Positions 52,301 through 62,378 of a stretch of DNA of 64,000 nt are shown piece after piece (position 1 is the stretch's first letter; each line of letters starts with the position of its first letter). Location: the NCBI RefSeq assembly GCF_036373705.1, contig NC_089861.1, positions 532,501 to 596,500 of the forward strand. The letters run 5' to 3'. The DNA is from Amia ocellicauda (lineage: Eukaryota > Chordata > Actinopteri > Amiiformes > Amiidae). A program made the position numbers and the translations under genes. The notes under the pieces are model-generated. The model made no database searches. It was not told the origin of the DNA and was given only the letters and a program-made list of their open reading frames with translations.

Positions 52301-55300
52301 GCTGTTGGTGTGTGTTGTTGTGGTGTTGGTGTGTGCTGCTCTGTGCTGTTGGTGTGTGTTGTTGTGCTGTTGGTGTGTGATGTTGTGGTGTTGGTGTGTG
52401 CTGCTCTGTGCTGCTGTGTGCTGTTGGTGTGTGTTGTTGTGGTGTTGGTGTGTGTTGTTGTGCTGCTGTGTGCTGTTGGTGTGTGTTGTTGTGGTGTTGG
52501 TGTGTGTTTTTGTGGTGTTGGTGTGTGCTGCTCTGTGCTGCTGTGTGCTGTTGGTGTGTGTTGTTGTGGTGTTGGTGTGTGCTGCTCTGTGCTGCTGTGT
52601 GCTGTTGGTGTGTGTTGTTGGTGTGTGTTGTTGTGGTGTTGGTGTGTGTTGTTGTGGTGTTGGTGTGTGTTGTTGTGGTGTTGGTGTGTGCTGTTGGTGG
52701 GTGTTGTTGTGGTGTTGGTGTGTGCTGCTCTGTGCTGCTGTGTGCTGTTGGTGTGTGTTGTTGTGCTGTTGGTGTGTGTTGTTGTGGTGTTGGTTTGTGC
52801 TGCTCTGTGCTGCTGTGTGCTGTTGGTGTGTGTTGTTGTGGTGTTGGTGTGTGCTGTTGTGGTGTTGGTGTGTGCTGTTGGTGTGTGTTGTTGTGGTGTT
52901 GGTGTGTGTTGTTGTGGTGTTGTTGTGGTGCTGCTCTGTGCTGCTGTGTGCTGTTGGTGTGTGTTGTTGTGGTGTTGGTGTGTTGGTGTGTGTTGTTGTG
53001 GTGTTGTTGTGGTGTTGGTGTGGTGTTGGTGTGTGTTGTTGTGGTGTTGGTGTGTGTTGTTGTGGTGTTGGTGTGTGCTGCTCTGTGCTGCTGTGTGCTG
53101 TTGGTTTGTGCTGTTGGTGTATGTTGTTGTGGTGTTGGTGTGTGTTGTTGTGGTGTTGGTGTGTGCTGTTGGTGTGTGTTGTTGTGGTGTTGGTGTGTGC
53201 TGCTCTGTGCTGCTGTGTGCTGTTGGTGTGTGTTGTTGTGGTGTTGGTGTGTTGGTGTGTGTTGTTGTGGTGTTGGTGTGGTGTTGGTGTGTGTTGTTGT
53301 GGTGTTGGTGTGTGTTGTTGTGGTGTTGGTGTGTGCTGTTGGTGTGTGTTGTTGTGCTGTTGGAGTGTGCTGCTCTGTGCTGCTGTGTGCTGTTGGTGTG
53401 TGTTGTTGTGGTGTTGGTGTGTGTTGTTGTGGTGTTGGTGTGTGTTGTTGTGGTGTTGTTGTGTGCTGCTCTGTGCTGCTGTGTGCTGTTGGTGTGTGTT
53501 GTTGTGGTGTTGGTGTGTGCTGTTGTGGTGTTGGTGTGTGCTGTTGGTGTGTGTTGTTGTGGTGTTGGTGTGTGTTGTTGTGGTGTTGGTGTGGTGTTGG
53601 TGTGTGTTGTTGTGGTGTTGGTGTGTGTTGTTGTGGTGTTGGTGTGTGCTGTTGGTGTTTGTTGTTGTGCTGTTGGAGTGTGCAGCTCTGTGCTGCTGTG
53701 TGCTGTTGGTGTGTGTTGTTGTGGTGTTGGTGTGTGTTGTTGTGGTGTTGTTGTGTGCTGCTCTGTGCTGCTGTGTGCTGTTGGTGTGTGTTGTTGTGGT
53801 GTTGGTGTGTGTTGTTGTGCTGTTGGTGTGTGTTGTTGTGGTGTTGGTGTGTGTTGTTGTGGTGTTGGTGTGTGCTGCTCTGTGCTGCTGTGTGCTGTTG
53901 GTGTGTGTTGGTGTGTGTTGTTGTGGTGTTGGTGTGTGCTGCTCTGTGCTGTTGGTGTGTGTTGTTGTGCTGTTGGTGTGTGTTGTTGTGCTGTTGGTGT
54001 GTGCTGCTCTGTGCTGCTGTGTGCTGTTGGTGTGTGTTGGTGTGGTGTTGGTGTGTGTTGTTGTGGTGTTGGTGTGTGCTGCTCTGTGCTGCTGTGTGCT
54101 GTTGGTGTGTGTTGTTGTGGTGTTGGTGTGTGTTGTTGTGCTGCTGTGTGCTGTTGGTGTGTGTTGTTGTGGTGTTGGTGTGTGTTGTTGTGGTGTTGGT
54201 GTGTGCTGCTCTGTGCTGCTGTGTGCTGTTGGTGTGTGTTGTTGAGGTGTTGGTGTGTGCTGTTGGTGTGTGTTGTTGTGGTGTTGGTGTGTGTTGATGT
54301 GGTGTTGGTGTGTGCTGCTGTGTGCTGTTGGTGTGTGTTGTTGTGGTGTTGGTGTGTGCTGCTCTGTGCTGCTGTGTGCTGTTGGTTTGTGCTGTTGGTG
54401 TATGTTGTTGTGGTGTTGGTGTGTGTTGTTGTGGTGTTGGTGTGTGCTGTTGGTGTGTGTTCTTGTGGTGTTGGTGTGTGCTGCTCTGTGCTGCTGTGTG
54501 CTGTTGGTGTGTGTTGTTGTGGTGTTGGTGTGTTGGTATGTGGTGTTGTGGTGTTGGTGTGGTGTTGGTGTGGTGTTGGTGTGTGTTGTTGTGGTGTTGG
54601 TGTGTGTTGTTGGTGTGTGTTGTTGTGCTGTTGGAGTGTGCTGCTCTGTGCTGCTGTGTGCTGTTGGTGTGTGTTGTTGTGGTGTTGGTGTGTGTTGTTG
54701 TGGTGTTGGTGTGTGCTGCTCTGTGCTGCTGTGTGCTGTTGGTGTGTGTTGTTGTGCTGTTGGTGTGTGTTGTTGTGGTGTTGGTGTGTGCTGCTCTGTG
54801 CTGTTGGTGTGTGTTGTTGTGCTGTTGGTGTGTGATGTTGTGGTGTTGGTGTGTGCTGCTCTGTGCTGCTGTGTGCTGTTGGTGTGTGTTGTTGTGGTGT
54901 TGGTGTGTGTTGTTGTGCTGCTGTGTGCTGTTGGTGTGTGTTGTTGTGGTGTTGGTGTGTGTTTTTGTGGTGTTGGTGTGTGCTGCTCTGTGCTGCTGTG
55001 TGCTGTTGGTGTGTGTTGTTGTGGTATTGGTGTGTGCTGCTCTGTGCTGCTGTGTGCTGTTGGTGTGTGTTGTTGGTGTGTGTTGTTGTGGTGTTGGTGT
55101 GTGTTGTTGTGGTGTTGGTGTGTGTTGTTGTGGTGTTGGTGTGTGCTGTTGGTGGGTGTTGTTGTGGTGTTGGTGTGTGCTGCTCTGTGCTGCTGTGTGC
55201 TGTTGGTGTGTGTTGTTGTGCTGTTGGTGTGTGTTGTTGTGCTGTTGGTGTGTGTTGTTGTGGTGTTGGTTTGTGCTGCTCTGTGCTGCTGTGTGCTGTT

Positions 55301-55400
55301 GGTGTGTGCTGTTGTGGTGTTGGTGTGTGCTGTTGTGGTGTTGGTGTGTGCTGTTGGTGTGTGTTGTTGTGGTGTTGGTGTGTGTTGTTGTGGTGTTGTT
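43316..55400. repeat. Array block B: main higher-order repeat domain
   Basis: About 12 kb in which the 21-base unit TGTTGGTGTGTGTTGTTGTGG alternates with the CTGCTCTGTGCTGCTG module. Rare variants mark repeated super-units. GTGCAGCTCTG starts at 44,142, 45,594, 46,291, 47,640, 49,437 and 53,682. GTGTTCTTGTGG and GTGTTTTTGTGG recur at fixed distances from about 49,980 to 55,000. Super-units of about 1,452, 1,790 and 2,476 bases can be read from these spacings. Confidence 0.85.
49940..53519. repeat. Tandem duplication of a 1,790-base super-unit
   Basis: Segments 49,940-51,729 and 51,730-53,519 carry the same order of modules and the same rare variants. The TTC variant at 50,196 recurs at 51,986, and the TTTTTG variant at about 50,717 recurs at about 52,507. 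Conceptual translations starting at 49,989 and 51,779 are identical for about 580 codons. A third, shorter copy starts near 54,255 and lacks one 21-base unit. Confidence 0.85.
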
Positions 55401-56422
55401 GTGGTGCTGCTCTGTGCTGATGTGTGCTGTTGGTGTGTGTTGTTGGTGTGTGTTGTTGTGGTGTTGGTGTGTGCTGTTGGTGTGTGTTGATGTGGTGTTG
55501 GTGTGTGTTGTTGTGGTGTTATTGTGGTGCTGCTCTGTGCTGCTGTGTGCTGTTGGTGTGTGTTGTTGTGGTGTTGGTGTGTGCTGCTGTGTGCTGTTGG
55601 TGTGTGTTGTTGTGTGTTGTTGTGGAGTTGGTGTGTGTTGTTGTGGTGTTGGTGTGTGCTGTTGGTGTGTGTTGTTGTGGTGTTGGTGTGTGCTGTTGGT
55701 GTGTGTTGTTGTGGTGTTGGTGTGTGGTGTTGGTGCGTGCTGTTGGTGTGTGTTGTTGTGCTGTTGGTGTGTGTTGTTGTGGTGTTGTTGTGCTGTTGGT
55801 GTGTGTTGTTGTGCTGTTGGTGTGTGTTGGTGTGTGTTGTTGTGCTGTTGGTGTGTGGTGTTGGTGTGTGTTGTTGTGGTGTTGGTGTGTGCTGTTCGTG
55901 TGTGTTGTTGTGGTGTTGGTGTGTGGTGTTGGTGTGTGTTGTTGTGGTGTTGGTGTGTGGTGTTGGTGTGTGTTGTTGTGGTGTTGGTGTGTGCTGTTCG
56001 TGTGTGTTGTTGTGGTGTTGGTGTGTGTTGTTGTGGTGTTGGTGTGTGGTGTTGGTGTGTGCTGTTGTTGTGTGGTGTGTGCTGTTGGTGTGTGCTGTTG
56101 TGGTGTTGGTGTGTGGTGTTGGTGTGTGTTGTTGTGGTGTTGGTGTGTGCTGTTGGTGTGTGTTGATGTGGTGTTGGTGTGTGTTGTTGTGGTGTTATTG
56201 TGGTGCTGCTCTGTGCTGCTGTGTGCTGTTGGTGTGTGTTGTTGTGGTGTTGGTGTGTGCTGCTGTGTGCTGTTGGTGTGTGTTGTTGTGTGTTGTTGTG
56301 GTGTTGGTGTGTGTTGTTGTGGTGTTGTTGTGGTGCTGCTCTGTGCTGATGTGTGCTGTTGGTGTGTGTTGTTGTGGTGTTGGTGTGTGCTGCTGTGTGC
56401 TGTGTGTGTGTTGTTGTGTGTT

Positions 56423-56454
<32 letters not shown>

Positions 56455-56829
56455 GCTGTTGTGTGTGTTGGTGTGTTGGTGTGTGCTGTTGGTGTGTGTT
56501 GTTGTGGTGTTGTGTGTGTGTGTGTGTGTGCTGCTGTGGTGTGCTGTTGGTGTTGTGTGTGTGGTGTGTGCTGTGTGTGTGTGTGCTGTTGGTGTGTGTT
56601 GTTGTGTGTTGTTGTGCTGTTGGTGTGTGTGTGTGTGTGTTGTTGTGGTGTTGGTGTGTGCTGTTGGTGTGTGTTGTGTGTGTGTGTGTGTGTGTGTGTT
56701 GTGTGTTGGTGTGTGCTGTGTGTGTGTGTTGTTGTGGTGTTGGTGTGTGTGTGTTGTGTGTTGGTGTGTGCTGTTGGTGTGTGTGTTGTTGTGGTGTGTG
56801 GTGTGTGTGTGCTGTGGTGTTGTTGTGTG

Positions 56830-56867
<38 letters not shown>

Positions 56868-57930
56868 TTGGTGTGTGTGTGTGTGTGTGTTGTGTGTGTG
56901 TGTGTGTGGTGTTGGTGTGTGCGTTCGTGTGTGTTGTTGTGGTGTTGGTGTGTGTTGGTGTGTGTTGTTGTGGTGTTGGTGTGTGCTGTTGTGTGTGTTG
57001 TTGTGGTGTTGGTGTGTGTTGTTGTGTGCTGTGTGGTGTGTGTGTGCTGTTGTTGTGTGGTGTGTGCTGTTGGTGTGTGCTGTGTGTGTTGTGTGTGGTG
57101 TTGGTGTGTTGTTGTGCTGTTGGTGTGTGTTGGTGTGTGTTGTTGTGGTTGTTGGTGTGTGTGTTGTGCTGCTGTGTGTTGTTTTGGTGTTATTGTGGTG
57201 TTGTTGTGGTGTTGTGTGTGTTGTTGTGGTGTTGTGTGTGCTGTTGGTGTGTGTTGTGGTGTGTGTGTGTGCTGCTGTGTGCTGTGGTGTGTGTTGTGTG
57301 TGTTGTTGTGTGTTGGTGTGTGTTGTTGTGGTGTTGGTGTGTGCTGTTGGTGTGTGTTGTGTGTGGTGTTGGTGTGTGCTGTTGGTGGTGTTGTTGTGGT
57401 GTTGGTGTGTGTTGTTGTGGTGTTGGTGCGTGCTGTTGGTGTGTGTTGTTGTGCTGTTGTGTGTGTGGTGTTGTTGTGCTGTTGGTGTGTGTTGTTGTGC
57501 TGTTGGTGTGTGTTGGTGTGTGTTGTTGTGCTGTTGGTTGTGTGGTGTTGGTGTGTGTTGTTGTGGTGTTGGTGTGTGCTGTTCGTGTGTGTTGTTGTGG
57601 TGTTGGTGTGTGTTGTGTGGGTGTGTGTGTGGTGTTGGTGTGTGGCTGTTGTGTGTGTGTGTTGTGTTGTGTTGGTGTGTGTTGTTGTGGTGTTGTTGTG
57701 CTGTTGGTGTGTGTTGGTGTGTGTTGTTGTGGTGTTGGTGTGTGTTGTTGTGGTGTTGTTGTGCTGTTGGTGTGTGTTGTTGTGGTGTTGGTGTGTGTTG
57801 GTGTGTGTTGTTGTGGTGTTGGTGTGTGTTGGTGTAGTGTTGGTGTGTATTGTTGTGGTGTTGTTGTGCTGTTGGTGTGTGTTGTTGTGGTGTTGGTGTG
57901 TGTTGTTGTGGTGTAGGTGTGTGTTGTGGT
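55401..57930. repeat. Array block C: degenerate block with (TG)n runs
   Basis: Module order is irregular and GTGTGCTGTTCGTG, GTTATTG and GGTGCGTG variants appear. Between about 56,395 and 57,110 the modules dissolve into long TG dinucleotide runs of up to about 20-30 bases. A 676-base internal repeat is marked by GTGTTATTGTGG at about 55,517 and 56,193. Confidence 0.75.
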
Positions 57931-59989
57931 GTTGGTGTGTGCTGCTCTGTGCTGCTGTGTGCTGTTGGTGTGTGCTGCTGGTGTATGTTGTTATGGTGTA
58001 GTTGTGTGTTGTTGTGGTGTTGGTGTGTGTTGTTGTGGTGTTGGTGTGTGCTGTTGGTGTGTGTTGTTGTGGTGTTGGTGTTGGTGTGTGTTGTTGTGGT
58101 GTTGGTGTTGGTGTGTGTTGTTGTGGTGTTGTTGTGCTGTTGGTGTGTGTTGGTGTGTGTTGTTGTGGTGTTGGTGTGTGTTGGTGTGTGTTGTTGTGGT
58201 GTTGGTGTGTGCTGCTCTGTGCTGCTGTGTGCTGTTGGTGTGTGCTGTTGGTGTATGTTGTTGTGGTGTTGGTGTGTGTTGTTGTGGTGTTGGTGTGTGC
58301 TGTTGGTGTGTGTTGTGTTGTTGGTGTGTGGTGTTGTGGTGTTGGTGTGTGCTGTTGGTGTGTGTTGTTGTGGTGTTGGTGTGTGCTGTTGGTGTGTGTT
58401 GTTGTGGTGTTGTTGTGCTGTTGGTGTGTGTTGTTGTGGTGTTGGTGTGTGGTGTTGGTGTGTGTTGTTGTGGTGTTGGTGTGCTGTTGGTGTGTGTTGG
58501 TGTGTGTTGTTGTGGTGTTGGTGTGTGGTGTTGGTGTGTGCTGTTGTGCTGTTGGTGTGTGTTGTTGTGGTGTTGGTGTGTGTTGTTGTGGTGTTGGTGT
58601 GTGCTGTTGGTGTGTGTTGTTGTGGTGTTGGTGTGTGCTGTTGGTGTGTGTTGTTGTGGTGTTGGTGTGTGCTGTTGTGGTGTTGGTGTGTGCTGTTGGT
58701 GTGTGTTGTTGTTGTGCTGTTGGTGTGTGTTGGTGTGTGTTGTTGTGCTGTTGGTGTGTGGTGTTGGTGTGTGTTGTTGTGGTGTTGGTGTGTGCTGTTC
58801 GTGTGTGTTGTTGTGGTGTTGGTGTGTGTTGTTGTGGTGTTGGTGTGTGGTGTTGGTGTGTGTTGTTGTGGTGTTGGTGTGTGCTGTTCGTGTGTGTTGT
58901 TGTGGTGTTGGTGTGTGTTGTTGTGGTGTTGGTGTGTGGTGTTGGTGTGTGCTGTTGTTGTGTGGTGTTGTGGTGTGTGCTGTTGTTGTGTGTTGTTGTG
59001 GTGTTGTTGTGTGGTGTTGGTGTGTGTTGTTGTGGTGTTGTGCTGTTGGTGTGTGTTGGTGTGTGTTGTTGTGGTGTTGGTGTGTGTTGTTGTGGTGTTG
59101 TTGTGCTGTTGGTGTGTGTTGTTGTGGTGTTGGTGTGTATTGTTGTAGTGTTGGTGTGTATTGTTGTGGTGTTGTTGTGGTGTTGGTGTGTGTTGTTGTG
59201 GTGTTGGTGTGTGTTGTTGTGGTGTTGTTGTGGTGTTGGTGTGTGTTGTTGTGGTGTTGGTGTGTGCTGCTCTGTGCTGCTGTGTGCTGTTGGTGTGTGC
59301 TGTTGGTGTATGTTGTTGTGGTGTTGGTGTGTGTTGTTGTGGTGTTGGTGTGTTGTTGTGGTGTTGGTGTGTGCTGTTGGTGTGTGTTGTTGTGGTGTTG
59401 GTGTTGGTGTGTGTTGTTGTGGTGTTGTTGTGCTGTTGGTGTGTGTTGGTGTGTGTTGTTGTGGTGTTGGTGTGTGTTGTTGTGGTGTTGGTGTGTGCTG
59501 TTGGTGTGTGTTGTTGTGGTGTTGGTGTGCTTTTGTTGTGTGTTGTTGTGGTGTTGGTGTGCTGTTGGTGTGTGTTGTTGTGGTGTTGGTGTGTGTTGTT
59601 GTGGTGTTGGTGTGTGTTGTTGTGTGTTGTTGTGGTGTTGGTGTGTGTTGTTGTGGTGTTGGTGTGTGTTGGTGTGTGTTGTTGTGGCGTTGGTGTGTGT
59701 TGTTGTGGTGTTGGTGTGTGTTGTTGTGGTGTTGGTGTGTGTTGGTGTGTGTTGTTGTGCTGTTGGTGTGTGCTGTTGGTGTGTGTTGTTGTGGTGTTGG
59801 TGTGTGGTGTTATGGTGTTGGTGTGTGCTGTTGGTGTGTGTTGGTGTGGTGTTGGTGTGTGCTGTTGTTGTGTGTTGTTGTGCTGTTGGTGTGTGTTGGT
59901 GTGTGTTGTTGTGGTGTTGGTGTGTGTTGTTGTGGTGTTGGTGTGCTGTTGGTGTGTGTTGTTGTGGTGTTGGTGTGTGCTGTTGGTGT

Positions 59990-62182
59990 GTGTTGGTGTG
60001 CTGTTGGTGTGTGTTGTTGTGGTGTTGGTGTGTGCTGTTGGTGTGTGTTGTTGTGGTGTTGGTGTGCTTTTGGTGTGGTGTTGGTGTGCTGTTGGTGTGT
60101 GTTGGTGTGTGCTGTTGGTGTGTGTTGTTGTGGTGTTGGTGTGTGTTGGTGTGTGCTGTTGGTGTGTGTTGGTGTGTGTTGTTGTGCTGTTGGTGTGTGT
60201 TGGTGTGTGTTGGTGTGCTGTTGGTGTGTGTTGGTGTGTGTTGTTGTGGTGTTGGTGTGTGTTGTTGTGCTGTTGGTGTGTGTTGGTGTGTGTTGGTGTG
60301 TGTTGTTGTGCTGTTGGTGTGTGTTGGTGTGTGTTGTTGTGCTGTTGGTGTGTGTTGTTGTGCTGTTGGTGTGTGTTGGTGTGCTGTTGGTGTGCTGTTG
60401 GTGTGTGTTGGTGTGTGTTGGTGTGCTGTTGGTGTGTGTTGGTGTGTGTTGTTGTGCTGTTGGTGTGTGTTGGTGTGTGTTGTTGTGCTGTTGGTGTGTG
60501 CTGCTCTGTGCTGTTGGTGTGTGTTGGTGTGTGTTGTTGTGCTGTTGGTGTGCTGTTGGTGTGTGTTGGTGTGCTGTTGGTGTGTGTTGGTGTGTGTTGT
60601 TGTGCTGTTGGTGTGTGCTGCTCTGTGCTGTTGGTGTGTGTTGGTGTGTGTTGGTGTGTGTTGTTGTGCTGTTGGTGTGTGTTGGTGTGTGTTGGTGTGC
60701 TGTTGGTGTGTGTTGGTGTGTGTTGTTGTGCTGTTGGTGTGCTGTTGGTGTGTGTTGTTGTGCTGTTGGTGTGTGTTGGTGTGTGTTGTTGTGCTGTTGG
60801 TGTGTGTTGGTGTGTGTTGTTGTGCTGCTGTGTGCTGTTGGTGTGTGTTGTTGTGGTGTTGGTGTGTGTTGTTGTGGTGTTGGTGTGTGCTGCTCTGTGC
60901 TGCTGTGTGCTGTTGGTGTGTGTTGTTGTGCTGTTGGTGTGTGTTGGTGTGTGCTGTTGTGGTGTTGGTGTGTGTTGTTGTGCTGTTGGTGTGTGTTGTT
61001 GTGGTGTTGGTGTGTGCTGTTGTGGTGTTGGTGTGTGTTGTTGTGCTGTTGGTGTGTGTTGGTGTGTGGTGTTGGTGTGTGTTGTTGTGCTGTTGGTGTG
61101 TGTTGGTGTGTGTTGTTGTGCTGTTGGTGTGTGTTGTTGTGCTGTTGGTGTGTGTTGGTGTGCTGTTGGTGTGCTGTTGGTGTGTGTTGGTGTGTGTTGT
61201 TGTGCTGTTGGTGTGTGTTGGTGTGTGTTGTTGTGCTGTTGGTGTGTGCTGCTCTGTGCTGTTGGTGTGTGTTGGTGTGTGTTGGTGTGTGTTGTTGTGT
61301 TGTTGGTGTGTGTTGGTGTGTGTTGTTGTGTTGTTGGTGTGTGCTGCTCTGTGCTGCTGTGTGCTGTTGGTGTGTGCTGCTCTGTGCTGTTGGTGTGTGT
61401 TGGTGTGTGGTGTTGGTGTGTGTTGTTGTGGTGTTGGTGTGTGTTGGTGTGTGTTGTTGTGGTGTTGGTGTGTGTTGGTGTGTGCTGTTGTGTTGTTGGT
61501 GTGTGCTGCTCTGTGCTGTTGGTGTGTGTTGGTGTGTGTTGGTGTGTGTTGGTGTGTGTTGTTGTGTTGTTGGTGTGTGTTGGTGTGTGTTGTTGTGTTG
61601 TTGGTGTGTGCTGCTCTGTGCTGCTGTGTGCTGTTGGTGTGTGCTGCTCTGTGCTGTTGGTGTGTGTTGGTGTGTGGTGTTGGTGTGTGTTGTTGTGGTG
61701 TTGGTGTGTGTTGGTGTGTGTTGTTGTGGTGTTGGTGTGTGTTGGTGTGTGCTGTTGTGTTGTTGGTGTGTGCTGCTCTGTGCTGCTGTGTGCTGTTGGT
61801 GTGTGCTGCTCTGTGCTGTTGGTGTGTGTTGGTGTGTGGTGTTGGTGTGTGTTGTTGTGGTGTTGGTGTGTGTTGGTGTGTGTTGTTGTGGTGTTGGTGT
61901 GTGTTGGTGTGTGTTGTTGTGGTGTTGGTGTGTGTTGGTGTGTGCTGTTGTGTTGTTGGTGTGTGCTGCTCTGTGCTGCTGTGTGCTGTTGGTGTGTGCT
62001 GCTCTGTGCTGTTGGTGTGTGTTGGTGTGTGGTGTTGGTGTGTGTTGTTGTGGTGTTGGTGTGTGTTGGTGTGTGTTGTTGTGGTGTTGGTGTGTGTTGG
62101 TGTGTGCTGTTGTGTTGTTGGTGTGTGCTGCTCTGTGCTGCTGTGTGTTGTTGGTGTGTGCTGCTCTGTGCTGCTGTGTGAT
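59990..62182. repeat. Array block E: TGTTGGTGTGTGTTGGTG-type units
   Basis: The right-hand block uses double 12-base modules (TGTTGGTG then TGTGTTGGTG) separated by TTGTTGTGC. From about 61,380 to 62,150 super-units with CTCTGTGCTGTTGG followed by GTGTGTGGTGTTGG recur at spacings of about 160-270 bases. The array ends with TGTGTGATG just before the CpG-rich leader of GUCY1B1. Confidence 0.75.
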
Positions 62183-62375
62183 GTAAAGGCGCTCGGCCGG
62201 CCGGCGGCGTCTCTCGGCGCATCCCTCTTTGCCGGCTCTGCAGCGCCCCTGGAGGCGGACGGCAGGCTGACTGACAGCCGCGGATGTGGGCAGGACGCGG
62301 CTGAGAGAGACGGAGAAACGGGCTTCTATCGGCTGTCCTGGCAGAGCGGTCGGAGAAGCATCCAGCCGTATAAAG
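62183..62375 (+). promoter_or_regulatory. CpG-rich promoter/5' leader of GUCY1B1
   Basis: The 193 bases between the array and the ATG are GC- and CpG-rich (GGCCGGCCGGCGGCG near 62,195, GCCGCGGATG near 62,277), unlike the CpG-free array. CpG density stays high to about 62,600. The core promoter and 5' UTR should lie here, with no clear CCAAT box and no usable TATA box, unless the promoter is in or beyond the array. The transcription start cannot be fixed from sequence. Confidence 0.55.
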
Positions 62376-62378
62376 ATG
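62376..62378 (+). CDS. GUCY1B1: GUCY1B1 coding exon 1 (ATG only)
   Basis: The start codon is followed directly by the donor ATG|GTATGT. The choice is supported because the next exon begins with TAC, giving the family-typical [12 protein letters not shown] with a complete Met codon in phase 0. Confidence 0.85.

Larger units (their letters stand above)
41629..62182. repeat. Giant GT-rich minisatellite with higher-order structure
   Basis: An uninterrupted array of about 20.5 kb, a third of the window, lying between GUCY1A1 and GUCY1B1. The + strand is almost devoid of A and of CpG. It is assembled from modules of 12 (TGTTGGTGTGTG), 9 (TTGTTGTGG or TTGTTGTGC) and 21 bases (CTGCTCTGTGCTGCTGTGTGC). 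The commonest combination is a 21-base unit of the first two. Module order varies, giving higher-order repeats of several hundred to 2,500 bases. Open frames of hundreds to thousands of codons cross it on both strands because stop codons need A in contexts that hardly occur. The array contains no other recognisable feature. Confidence 0.98.

Noticed and set aside
41629..62182. CRISPR-like array
   Set aside because: The array has no unique spacers and no constant repeat-spacer architecture, and the setting is a vertebrate genome. It is a minisatellite.
41629..62182. Telomeric or known centromeric satellite
   Set aside because: No TTAGGG runs occur, the modules are 9/12/21 bases long, and the block is flanked closely by single-copy genes on both sides.
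42147..62222. A 6,691-codon antisense open frame as a protein-coding gene
   Set aside because: Stops on this strand require A-containing motifs that the array lacks, and the repeat unit wanders through all three phases inside the frame, so no reading frame is being conserved. It has no splice structure and no domains.
62369..62374. TATAAA as the GUCY1B1 TATA box
   Set aside because: It lies two bases before the start codon. Transcription from it would begin downstream of the ATG that the next exon requires.
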